A stretch of 64,000 nucleotides of DNA from Utricularia gibba. Lineage: Eukaryota; Streptophyta; Magnoliopsida; Lamiales; Lentibulariaceae. Made by a program: the position numbers and the translations under genes. Positions 44,384-54,408 of this stretch are shown one piece after another. The stretch lies in NCBI GenBank assembly GCA_002189035.1, contig NEEC01000011.1, positions 2,914,001 to 2,978,000 of the forward strand, in the 5' to 3' direction. The notes under the pieces were generated by a model. The model was not told where the DNA came from. It did no database searches and saw nothing but the letters and a program-made list of their open reading frames with translations. Position 1 is the first letter of the stretch; every line of letters begins with the position of its first letter.

Positions 44384-45555
44384 TGGAAGTTCTGCCTCCC
44401 ACACTTGAGCTGATTTCCTATAGAGATTTGGGATACAGGAAAAAGCTGAGAAATCCACAGTACTATATGGGATACCTTGTTATATATGACCTTTGTGCAC
44501 TCTGTTTGCTGAAATATATTCAGTTCCTGAAAGGGGTATCCGTTTTGCAAGAAGAATGCACACATTATGCCATGCTATACATCATACAAAAATTACTTCT
44601 TCCGTGACAGCACGAATAGGAAGATTTTTATGTAAACCTCAACTCCCAGAATTCAAAAATTTTTGGAACATGTAAAAGCGTGTTTCGAAAAAAAATTGGA
44701 ATGTTTCAAAATTTCTTTTTTCTTTTGCACTGCTTGGAGTGTATATTTGAAAAGTGCACAAAAGCATCTATTTTTTGAAAGTAGATCAATTTATTGGGAA
44801 TGAAGTTGCACCAAATAAGATTATAGGCTCTTAGTTCGATTGGATTTGAACAAACCCAAAAATGTCAACACAATTTAATAACTTGCATCAATGACTTAAG
44901 ATTAATTTATTGATTAGCCAATAGAGCAAAACTGGCACAAGGATAATTTACACCCTTTTTGTGTTGGAAGTTTTGACCCTGTGTTTGAAGAGGTCCAGTC
45001 CACATCAAAGCGCACTTTCATGGTGGTTCATTTGGTTCGAGGATTAGTTTGAACCAAGGTTTTACTATTCTGTTCCCAAAGTTGAAGATGAAGAATAGTA
45101 TGGATGAAGGGTCTATCCCAGGACTCGAAATCTGCTTCTTATATCTAATTATAATCTCCCATGAAGGGTTTTGTTGACCCAAAACCACCCCATTATGCCA
45201 AGAATTGATGTTTCTTTGTAGGGGTGACGTTGACTTGCGAACAGGAATGATGGGTTCTTCCCCCTGCCGGATTAGGTTCGTGTTTTTTCCTTCAATAGGT
45301 TGCTCGCTGCACGAATTTTCTGCCTTCCATGTTCTTGACTCCTGTTCTTGGTTCTTAATCATTGAAAATTTTCTGGGTCATGGAGATTTACTCGAAAGTT
45401 TGATCCTTTTGGTAGAGTAGATAATTCGTCGGTGGAAGATCTGGAAGTTTCAGTTGATATCGTTTGTGATCTCATGTTTCAATGTTTTATCCAGAGACGA
45501 CGACCCTGCAAGATGTTTGCGTTTATGACTCCTGAAACTTTGAGGCGGACAAAGA
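44384..45555. other. Spacer and CRLK leader
   Basis: 44384-44700 is the WIT 3' region. 44700-45200 is AT-rich. The kinase leader probably covers about 45200-45555. No extra gene recognised. Confidence 0.5.
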
Positions 45556-47353
45556 ATGATTAGTAAAGCTGATTTGGTTGTCATTGGAGCCTGTGGTGGC
45601 TTGGCATTTGGTTTACTCATAGCTCTACTTGTATTTTGGGGGTTTCGATGGTACAAGCGACGAGCTAATCTTCGGCGGTGTGCCAGTGATCGTTCCACTA
45701 CTGCCCTGCCTATTCGTGCAAATGGTGTAGATGCAAGCTCTGATTTAAATGCTGTCATTTCTGGTTCTATCGGACCTGAGAACTGTGTCCCAAAACTTCA
45801 ACAATCTTGGTGGAATCATTCGAGCGTAGATCGATTTCGTTCAGTTTCTAGTATTCCAAGATACTCTTACAAGTACGTCGTTAATATTTTTTCCTGCTTG
45901 ACTTCTCACGAGATGGGATATGAGTTACTTTGATGTGGATATCCAGAGATGTTCAGAAGGGGACTCAGAACTTCACTACTATTCTGGGTCAGGGTTCTTT
46001 TGGACCAGTTTACAAAGCTGTAATGCCTGCTGGCGAAGTGGTTGCTGTCAAAGTTCTTGCTGCGGATTCGAAACAAGGGGAAAAAGAGTTCCAAACAGAG
46101 GTAATCCTAAATTCCACTCTATCCATCTCTTGAGCCTTGTATATCTAGATGAGAATTACTTTGGTAGTTCTCTGAATTTAGATCCCTCAATTCTTCAGGT
46201 CTCATTGTTGGCTCGGCTGCATCACCGAAATCTGGTGAATTTGGTTGGTTACTGCATAGATAAAGGGTCTCGTATGCTGGTTTATGAGTTCATGAGCAAT
46301 GGAAGCTTGGAAAATCTCCTTTACAGTAAGTTGTCTAAACTTTGCTCACCTAGATTCATACTAAGGATTCTCTTCTTGCTGTTCTTGATGCTTTGATACT
46401 GTTGCGAGTGTAACAAGTTCTTCATTTTTCTACACACGCTCTCAGATGATCAGAACAAAGTATTGGGGTGGGATGATCGGATTCAGATCGCCCTCGACAT
46501 TTCCCACGGCATCGAATATCTTCACGATGGGGTATGCATGCGAATCATATTCCCAGTTAAAGATGAACTTTATTTGCCATCTGAGAAGCTTACCAAAAAC
46601 TCTGATGAATAGGCAGTGCCTCCGGTTATACACAGAGACCTGAAATCTGCCAATATATTGCTTGATGGTTCGTTGAGGGCAAAAGTAAGAAACTTTATTG
46701 TGTTGCTAAAGCTGTTCAGTCTTGGTTCTGGATGCTGAGGCTCCATCTGATTCTGCAACCAGGTTGCAGACTTTGGGCTGTCAAAGGAACAAGTCTTCAA
46801 TGGGCGTAGCTCGGGTCTCAAAGGTACATATGCCTACACGGATCCTGCATATGTAAACACAAACACCCTCACCACAAAGAGCGATGTGTATAGCTTCGGG
46901 CTCATCCTCTTTGAGCTGATAACAGCTATTCACCCTCAACACAATCTGTTGGAGTACGTGAATCTTGTAAGAAAGAGCTCTTCCCCTGCAAATCATCTTA
47001 AGACACACATTTTGTGCTACTTTCTCATCCATCATCCTCTGTTCTCTGACTTGCACCAGGCTGCAATGAGCCCGGAAGGCATAGGTGAGATTATCGACTC
47101 GAAAATAGTGGGTAAATGCAACCTGGAAGACGTGCAGAAACTGGCTAAGATAGCTCACAGATGCTTGCACAACGTGCCAAGGAAGCGCCCCTTGATGGGA
47201 GAAGTTTCTCAGGCTATCAGTAGGATAAAGCAGAGTAAGCTGAACAAGGATGGGGTCATTTCATTTTCTAGCGGCGACTTCTCCAGAGCAGTGAGCTTGA
47301 TCGAACACCAGCAAGTTGAGCTTCAACGAAAAACGACAATGAACGTATCATGA
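45556..47353 (+). CDS. CRLK: Receptor-like protein kinase, CRLK (calcium/calmodulin-regulated) type, 417 aa
   Basis: Exons 45556-45872, 45947-46100, 46199-46325, 46446-46531, 46613-46684, 46763-46966 and 47060-47353; all GT-AG, 418 codons. There is almost no ectodomain; a transmembrane helix at about residues 7-29 (VVIGACGGLAFGLLIALLVF) is followed by basic residues. The kinase domain is complete: glycine loop LGQGSFGPVYKA, lysine in EVVAVKVLA, catalytic loop VIHRDLKSANILLD, VADFGLSKE and activation-segment end GTYAYTDPAYV. Arabidopsis CRLK1 is plasma-membrane bound, binds calmodulin, and links cold calcium signals to the MEKK1 cascade. Length and lack of ectodomain fit CRLK1/CRLK2; I cannot confirm the calmodulin site by eye. 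Confidence 0.88.
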
Positions 47354-48296
47354 TCGAAAAATGGTACATCGCGATTGCGGTGGCTGAGTCTGACTGCTCA
47401 TTCATCTGCATAGGTGATGGGTATGGGTGATGGGTGCTGATACAGGGGTGTGCACCTCCTGAGAAGGGAGTGTTTTGTATAAAGAAATCGTCACCCACGT
47501 GAATTCTCTTTGTGCAACTCTCTTGTTTTATCCAACATAGAAATCAATGTTTCACCGAATTTCTAGAGAGGTCTTGCCACCATAGCTGTGCCTCAGTAGC
47601 TGCATCTTCCTCAGCGTTTCCTGTTCAAGATCTGGAGGGCTGCCTCAAAACAGAAGTCGCTAGCAGTACCGAATATAAAAAACATATCCAATTATTTTGT
47701 CCCATGTCCAGCAGCGGCGAACGAACCATGTAGCTTTAACTCCGTACTTTTCGTTCGAGCTCTTCTCCTCTGTTGGCCGAGGGATTGCAGAGGAAAAGCA
47801 ACATTTTTTTCCGAAATTTACGAACCCCAGTTATCTGATTATCCACTACAAGAAAAGAAAAAATCATCGGTATTGCTTATAGCCATGTCGACCCCAATTT
47901 TTTTTTTCATTCTATTTCTGTGGTAATCTGTAATTGTTGAATTGAAGTGGGCTGGATTCATGTAATTTCATCTGGGTTTCGCGTTTTTACCAATTTTCTT
48001 GTGTTCTTTTTTCTGTGGATTTCTTTTGGGAAACTTTCAAAATTTTCCCTCTTTTTGGTTCCCTTTCATCTGATAGTCGCCATATATTCGGTCTTCTGCA
48101 TTGGGGGTTTCCTTTATTTATTGGTAATTCTTGGTGATCAATTGATGGATGATCGAGGTTTGGGCGACTTTTTGGAAGCGTTGGCAATTCTATCTCCGTT
48201 GCTGTATGAATCTTCGTTGTATGGGATGTTTGTTGCAAGATGTTGACTTTGATCATCCTGCAGTTCTTCCTATTGCAGGGATTATCTCTGGTGACA
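47354..48296. other. CRLK 3' region and leader of the RING gene
   Basis: 47354-47700 is the kinase 3' end. The RING gene leader probably starts around 47900 and may hold an intron, since an AG acceptor occurs near 48277. Open frames here show no domain. Confidence 0.45.
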
Positions 48297-49692
48297 ATGG
48301 GTGCCGTCTGTTGCTGCCACAGGGATGATTTCGAGGATTTTATCAACTCAAACAGTGCCTTTTACAGGAACTCGATGTGCCTTCGTTGCTGCCTTCAGTA
48401 TTTCATTCATGTGGTATATAGATACAGCCTTCAGGCTCATTTTTAGCATCTTGGGAAACTGAATTGCCATCTTGGTGCTCTGTATGATCATATCTCAAAT
48501 TATATATGTGTGGAGGATATGCGTTATAACAAGTTCTTTTGGATGCATTACTGGAAACAATGAATTGTCCACCATTGTGCATGTTCTCTGCCTCTAGCTT
48601 TTATGTGTGCTGAGATCTTTCCATTTGATAAGCTGGTTGAAAATTATGAACATTTTATCTGAACTTCTCATTTATTTTTAACCTTCATGATGAGGTGCAA
48701 CTTGCAATGTGTAATTTCTGAAATGGTTCAGGGATCTTCTTGGCAGGAAGTGCCCAAAAATATTCAGTCTCACAATGCAGTATCTAAATGCAGCTTTTTG
48801 CGTTCATCCTATTGTTGATGAGAATGAATGAATACAATTGCTATATTCTGCAGTATGCTTCTCTGTTCCAGAGAGGAGAGCACCATGCGCTGGCTTATTC
48901 ATCTCCAGGAGCATCATCTCTGAATCCAATGGGATCACTCGACAACTCCTTTGTTGATATGTTTCGCCCTCCTCCAAGACCCCTTCCGTATGATGCAGAT
49001 CCGAGATATTTCCGGTTGCAGCGCGAAGGACTGGTTTCTAGAAGAGAGAAATGCTCCAGCCATTCACACGAGGAGCCTGAACCATTTAGAAGCAATGAAG
49101 TCGATGATCTGCCTGAATCATTGAACATCAAAAGCAAATGGAGTCAGTTTCCTTGTGATGAGGATTCCAAGGATTATGATTTGAAATCTTCCCATAAGAT
49201 CTCCACTGCAAAGTCAACTTCTGGATATGCTCATATTTACACATCTCCAGAAGATGAAGACGTCTGCCCCACATGCCTCGATGGTATGTATATATATCAT
49301 CAACAACACTTCTTTCTCTTTGGTTGCATCATTTGCACAAGATTCAATTCCTGGTGCCAGTTTCTTGTTTTTTTTCCTCTTCTGCATGATCATAATCTCT
49401 GTATCGCTCAGCATTTGTGTGTTAGAATCTGCGAGAGCTCCAACTGATGAATATGGTCGTTCGTTTTCCTCAGAATACACCTCTGAGAACCCAAAAATCG
49501 TCACCAACTGTGCTCACCATTTCCATCTGGGTTGTATATATGAATGGATGGAAAGGAGTGATAGATGCCCCGTGTGTGGGAAGGTAAGCTCGCTACTCTC
49601 TGTGTCTTCAGACATCACACAGGGGCTCCTGTCTTGACACTTGCAGGATTCTCGGTTGGCAGGTAATGGCGTTCGAGGAAACAAGCAGTTGA
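48297..49692 (+). CDS. RING E3 ubiquitin ligase, At3g02290-like, 228 aa
   Basis: Exons 48297-48413, 48854-49283, 49474-49583 and 49663-49692; phases close to 229 codons. The start MGAVCCCHRDDFEDF carries Gly2 for myristoylation and a cysteine cluster likely to be palmitoylated, followed by MCLRCCLQYF. A Ser/Pro-rich middle leads to a C-terminal RING: CPTCLDEY, then TNCAHHFHLGCIYEWMERSD and CPVCGK, ending VMAFEETSS. This plant family (At3g02290, At5g15790 and others) consists of small ligases predicted at membranes; targets are mostly unknown. The last exon is only 30 nt. A (GTGTCG)n repeat follows in the 3' region. Confidence 0.88.
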
Positions 49693-51060
49693 AAGCTTCG
49701 CATCGGCAAATCCGAAACCAGGGGTGTCTGTGTCGGTGTCGGTGTCGGTGCCGTGCCGTGCGTAGAATTCCGGCAGGCCATTGTAAATACAACCTTGCTG
49801 AAGATCAGTGTTTCGATCCGCTCTCTGTAACCTCCATAGCATCTGCTTCTGTGCTGAAATAAAGCTAAGTGTCCCCTCCCGTGTCCGACGCCCGGAGAAA
49901 GTATTTGCCCCCCTTCGGGTGTCTCCCTTGTATGTACTTTCGTGCTGTAAATCTCACACGTGATTTTATGGATTCGATCGATTTCATTGGCTCTATCAAT
50001 TCAAATATCTAAAAAAATTGAATGATATGTAATTTATTAATTATATATCAATATTTTAAATAATTATATTATATTTTTTATATTGATGCGTAAAATAGAA
50101 ATTAAAAATAATATGATTAATTTAGTATTTTAAAAGTCATAATTTAATGAATCGTTTTGAATGATGAAGATAACGATCAACTTAAATTTGAATTGTTTTA
50201 TAATATAAAAATAAATAAAAATTCAATAATAATTTAATAATATAATCACGATTTAATTGTATTTTGATACTTTTTAATACTAAAAATATTTAAAAAATGA
50301 TTAAATCATTATTTGAACCAATCAAACTGATTTAAAATTTTTTTCTTGATTTAAAAAAAATTATAAAATCACTCAAAAAATCATATCTATTTGTAGAAAT
50401 AGGTGTAGGGTAGTGATAGGGTGTGGGTGGTCCACGGATGGGACTGAATCAACCCTTCTGTCAGCATGTCACATGACATGGGGACCGACAACACCATCCG
50501 ATCCCATGAGATATTTATTTTTGTATGCATACATATGATGGGGTCCCACCATCAATTCCTTTTTCAGAAAGATGCCCGCCTGCTGCTTATGAAACTGAGA
50601 AATCAACTCCCATTTTAATTTTGAGTTTTGAATTCGATTTTATTGCCTCAATTTATACTATAATCTCATTTTAGTAATTATCTCTTTCAAGCTTATGTAT
50701 GTTTAATATATGTATTATTTAATGTATTCATAATTTATTATAATTAGTTCTATCATATTTGTTAAAATAGATTTATTAAAATAACGTAAATTGGTGGTTG
50801 ACCGTTAATTGGGCGGTTAGGATTCGTCAATTTAAAATAAAGGATCCCAATTCCCAATTGGCTACGCAAGTTTTAATTTATTTTGAATACAAGAAAGGAT
50901 GTTCCACGTAAGCTATAGAGAAAGTGGATAAGAACAAAGTTTTCATTTGCTCAAGGCGTAGGTCATTTTGGTAATTCCATACACGCATAGCAGTGGTAGC
51001 GCATTGACAACGCAAGGCTAGCAACAAGTAACAAGGGCACAGACAGACAAAGAGTCAGAC
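49693..51060. other. 3' region of RING gene and AT-rich spacer
   Basis: The RING gene 3' untranslated region probably ends near 49960. 49990-50400 and 50600-50900 are very AT-rich. No coding sequence or clear repeat boundary seen. Confidence 0.6.
49723..49760 (+). repeat. GTGTCG hexanucleotide microsatellite
   Basis: About five imperfect GTGTCG/GTGTCT units followed by GTGCC units, 30 bases after the RING gene stop. Probably transcribed in the 3' untranslated region and likely length-variable. Confidence 0.85.
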
Positions 51061-51467
51061 TCAGTTCCTGCCGGAGAAGAAACGGTTGATGGTGGGCATG
51101 ACCTCCGGCGGCCGCGTGGTGAGGAATCGCCGCAGGCCGTGATCCACATACTTTTCTCCGATGTTGGCGTTGTCCAGTACCGCCTCCTTTCGATCCGATT
51201 TACTGATCCTACGTTCCCCAACACAGAAAAAGAAGGTAAGTCAGAGGATGAATCCACAGAGCTTAAGCAAGCAACCCATCACCAACCTGACATCGGGATT
51301 GCGGACGACGTTCCTGCTCAGCTGAAACACCACCATGGAGGTCACGAACGCCATTGCTCCCACAAGAGGATACACCTGCAAACCAGGCTTCTTATTACAG
51401 ACTTACTCCTCTTATTTTAACCAAACAGGAAAGCTGTGGGTACCTCGGGCTTCATCCAGCGCCCCAT
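51061..51467 (-). CDS. B12D protein (complex I NDUFA4/MLRQ-like), 86 aa, copy 1
   Basis: Exons 51467-51444, 51375-51287 and 51208-51061; phases close to 87 codons. It starts MGRWMKPE, continues VYPLVGAMAFVTSMVVFQLS (one transmembrane helix), RNVVRNPDVR, and ends RRFLTTRPPEVMPTINRFF then SGRN. B12D was first described as a transcript of barley aleurone and embryo; the protein is a small inner-mitochondrial-membrane protein resembling the mammalian complex I/IV subunit NDUFA4 and is tied to growth under low oxygen. A TATATAA lies about 95 bases upstream. It shares the exact exon pattern with copy 2 just downstream on the + map. Confidence 0.92.
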
Positions 51468-51831
51468 CAGGAAAGATGCCAAGGAAGGAAGGAAGAGCTT
51501 GAAAGCGATACGGGTGTCGAGTTCTCGTGTTGTGGGCAAAGAGCCCAATGCATTTCGATTATATAGTGAAGAGGGAAGCATGTTGGGGGCCTAATGATAT
51601 TCCTCTGAACTGTGATTTTGACCAATCAGAAAAACAGGAGCTATTTTCGGTGTGCGCCGAGGGAATTGCCTTTGACCTGGAAATTACAAAACCGGGGGCC
51701 GGTTTTTTATTTTATTTCTTTTCCACCCCTCGAGTTTCCAATAATATAATATGTTTTCTATTATTACATCTTTTTTTTGGTTCACTGTGAAGAAAAGGAG
51801 CAGGCTGTAGGATTCCCAGGATCCTACTCTT
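51468..51831. other. Spacer between the B12D copies
   Basis: Promoter of B12D copy 1 (TATA at 51559-51565) and 3' region of copy 2. No further coding sequence. Confidence 0.6.
51559..51565 (-). promoter_or_regulatory. TATA box of B12D copy 1
   Basis: TATATAA on the minus strand lies 92-98 bases upstream of ATG 51467, a normal plant promoter distance. Confidence 0.5.
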
Positions 51832-52907
51832 TTAGCTGCTCCTGCCGGAGAAGAAGCGATTGACGGTGGGCATAATCTCCGGTGGCCGGGTTCTGAGGAA
51901 CCTCCGGAGGCCGTGACCGACGTACCTCTCGCCGAGATCACCGTTGTCCAAAATACCAGCCTGACGATCCGATTTCTTGATTCTGCAAACTTCAACAACA
52001 CGAGTAAACCAAACCGGAATATCTATCCATCAGTCGAACTGCTCCAAAGTATGCGGAACCTGACGTCCGGGTTGAGGATGACGTTCCGGGTGAGCTGAAC
52101 TACCACCATCGTCGTCACGAAACCCATCGCTCCTAACAGAGGATACACCTGAATTCAGGATCGTCAATTCAGGATCTCCAGAAAACCCTAATCTCAATAC
52201 CCATGAAAAACTAAAACTCAAGAGATTCCAGGAAGCCCTAAATTTCAACACTGTGGTGTATTCCATGAGTATAAACTCACAATAATAATTTTGGGTGTTT
52301 TTTTCCCCGAATTTTCGAAATTATGTAAACTAATTTGTAAAATAATCAATTTTTATTCTTAGAAAAAACTACAAACCCTCCTCGATCCTTGCTTTATTAG
52401 AATCATTTTTGAAAAGCATTTTTCAATAAACATAATCAAACAGAAGCTAAGTAAATAAACGAGCCACCCAAAAATTGATTAAATGCCCATTAATAAAATT
52501 ATAAATTTAAATTGTGCTATTAATTGGATGTCACTAAAAAAATAAACATTTAAATATATAAAATATCCAACTGTCACTCACTCATACCACTGAGGAAAAA
52601 TCATAAAAAATATGGTTCATTTTGAAAAAAAAAAATGATAGTCATTTCTTCACACACACAAGAGTGTGTGATAGTAACTCTTGGGAATCACCCTGAAAAT
52701 ACACACACTGGATATTTAGAAAAGTAACTATTTTTAGATTTTCTCTCATGCACTAAGATTAATTTTTTACATATATGATAATTATTTTTATCACATACTA
52801 GAAGTAGATTGGTTACTTTTCTAATACATCACACACACACACACACAGAGTGCATGCAAGAATTTTAGGGGAGTAGAAGATACCTCAGGCTTCATCCAGC
52901 GACCCAT
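51832..52907 (-). CDS. B12D protein (complex I NDUFA4/MLRQ-like), 87 aa, copy 2
   Basis: Exons 52907-52884, 52148-52060 and 51982-51832; phases close to 88 codons. It starts MGRWMKPE as copy 1 does, then VYPLLGAMGFVTTMVVVQLT, RNVILNPDVR, and ends RRFLRTRPPEIMPTVNRFF then SGRSS. Same exon sizes as copy 1 (24, 89, ~150 nt), but its first intron is much longer (735 versus 68 bp) and holds CA-rich repeats at 52651 and 52830. Tandem duplication is the simplest origin. Sequence differences are spread over the mature protein, so the duplication is not very recent. Confidence 0.92.
52830..52848. repeat. CA microsatellite in B12D copy 2 intron
   Basis: Nine CA units in intron 1 of B12D copy 2, close to the donor of exon 1 at 52884. 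Confidence 0.85.
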
Positions 52908-54408
52908 CGGGAAAGGGAGTCCTGTGCCACTTCCAAAGTCTGTGCTCCTGCTCCGGGTATTTATTTATTTAAATATTTACTGCGTAATTATGAAAGAATT
53001 TGTAACGATTTTGTCAAGGCATGTACACGGTAGCAGTATTGCAATAAATATGTAATAATATTGTAGCATAGCATATTTGACAAGCTGGAACAGCGTGCGC
53101 CCCTGGAATTTAGTTTGACAAAACCGGGGGCTGGTCCCGTCGGGCCCATTGGGCTTTTCCCGGGAACAGAATCTTATCCGGCTCATTAGAGGCCCGATCC
53201 CGATCAATTCTACTGTCGGTAGTCCGTACGGCCCATGTAAAATATTTGATTATTTTTACTTCAAAAACCAATTATTTTAATCCATTTTTAGGAGACAAAA
53301 AACGGATAGCAGATGAGTGCATTTTTTTTGTTCATTAATTATGTCATGACCCTCACTTTATATTATATTATTTATTTCGAATATCTCATTTTTACGATTT
53401 TACATTTTTTCTACGTGGAAAAAAACTTAATATAAAATTAAAATATCTCTATATTTAAACAAGTTCTTTAATCCAGTGTAAATAATGTAGTACATAGCAA
53501 CAATGCCATTCATCTTACAAATTTGACCGAGAATTTTTTTGTATATAAATGATAAAAAAAAAAATAGTTCAACTACCCAACATTGTACTGAACGTGTTGA
53601 GTGGTTTTAATGCCAACTACCCATCACTAAATGAATCCCTTCAATTAACACATCTTTTTGTTCACAATAAAATCCATTCAAAAAAAAAAAAGAGAGGAGA
53701 AAATACTACCAAAAGAACACATCCCAAAGCTTCATTTCATTTCATCTCATGATGCAAAGGAAACTTAGAGTGGATTAGAGTGGGCGACAATGGAATCAGG
53801 AGACGCTCCCAGGAAGATAAGGGAGTTTACCTTATCGGGCAGACTCCACATGGTCCTGTAAATGACCCGGTTCCACATTGAGGGGGACAAGCCAGTGTCT
53901 CCCTTGTCCTGTCCGATGCCCAGGGGTAAGAAGACCTTGCTGTAAGAACGTTCTACTGCCCAGTGAAAAGAAGTCGGTTACATAACCACCGTTCAAGCTA
54001 CTAGTTGGGGGATGTTCCAACGTCCCAGTGGTGTTTTGTGTCACTAGGTGAAGTGAAGTTACTTTTCCATGTGTATATGTAGATGGGTATCTGCATGTTG
54101 GCCTTCATTGCTCTGAACTTTCAACATCCCTAGGCTCTGTGAAAGATCCATCTCCTCTTCCTTTCAAAGCCTGTGAGAAAGAAAGGGGAGTTCTGAGGAG
54201 GGCCATACACTGTGCAAATGTTGCTACTTGGGACCATTTCCCAGCTTTCTCTTTTTTCATTCCCTGGAATTGTCTGACCAGAATCCAGAAGAAGAAGTGC
54301 TCTGCTCTTCCTCTGTGAGTTCTTGTGTTGAGATTCCTGGTAAGCAGCTCTGAATGCTTGAAGCAGGGGAAGACTTGGCTCCTGAGCTTCTCCCTCTGTG
54401 TCTGCAAC
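52908..54408. other. Spacer with an unexplained open stretch; TRM leader
   Basis: B12D copy 2 promoter, AT-rich sequence 53230-53700, then the more complex block 53760-54100 described separately. 54110-54408 is probably the leader of the TRM gene. Confidence 0.45.
53765..53939 (-). other. Unassigned open stretch, possible terminal exon
   Basis: On the minus strand an AG acceptor (TTCTTACAG) at 53940-53942 is followed by about 58 open codons to a TAA at 53765. The translation has balanced composition (for example DKGDTGLSPSMWNRVIYRT, then MWSLPDKVNSLIFLGASPD) unlike its AT-rich surroundings. I do not recognise it and find no upstream exon or start, so it may be a gene fragment or chance. Confidence 0.25.

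Noticed and set aside
53760-54100. Possible snRNA or SRP RNA gene
   Set aside because: A GTTCCACATTG stretch recalls the plant snRNA upstream element, but it does not match well and no conserved RNA core follows.
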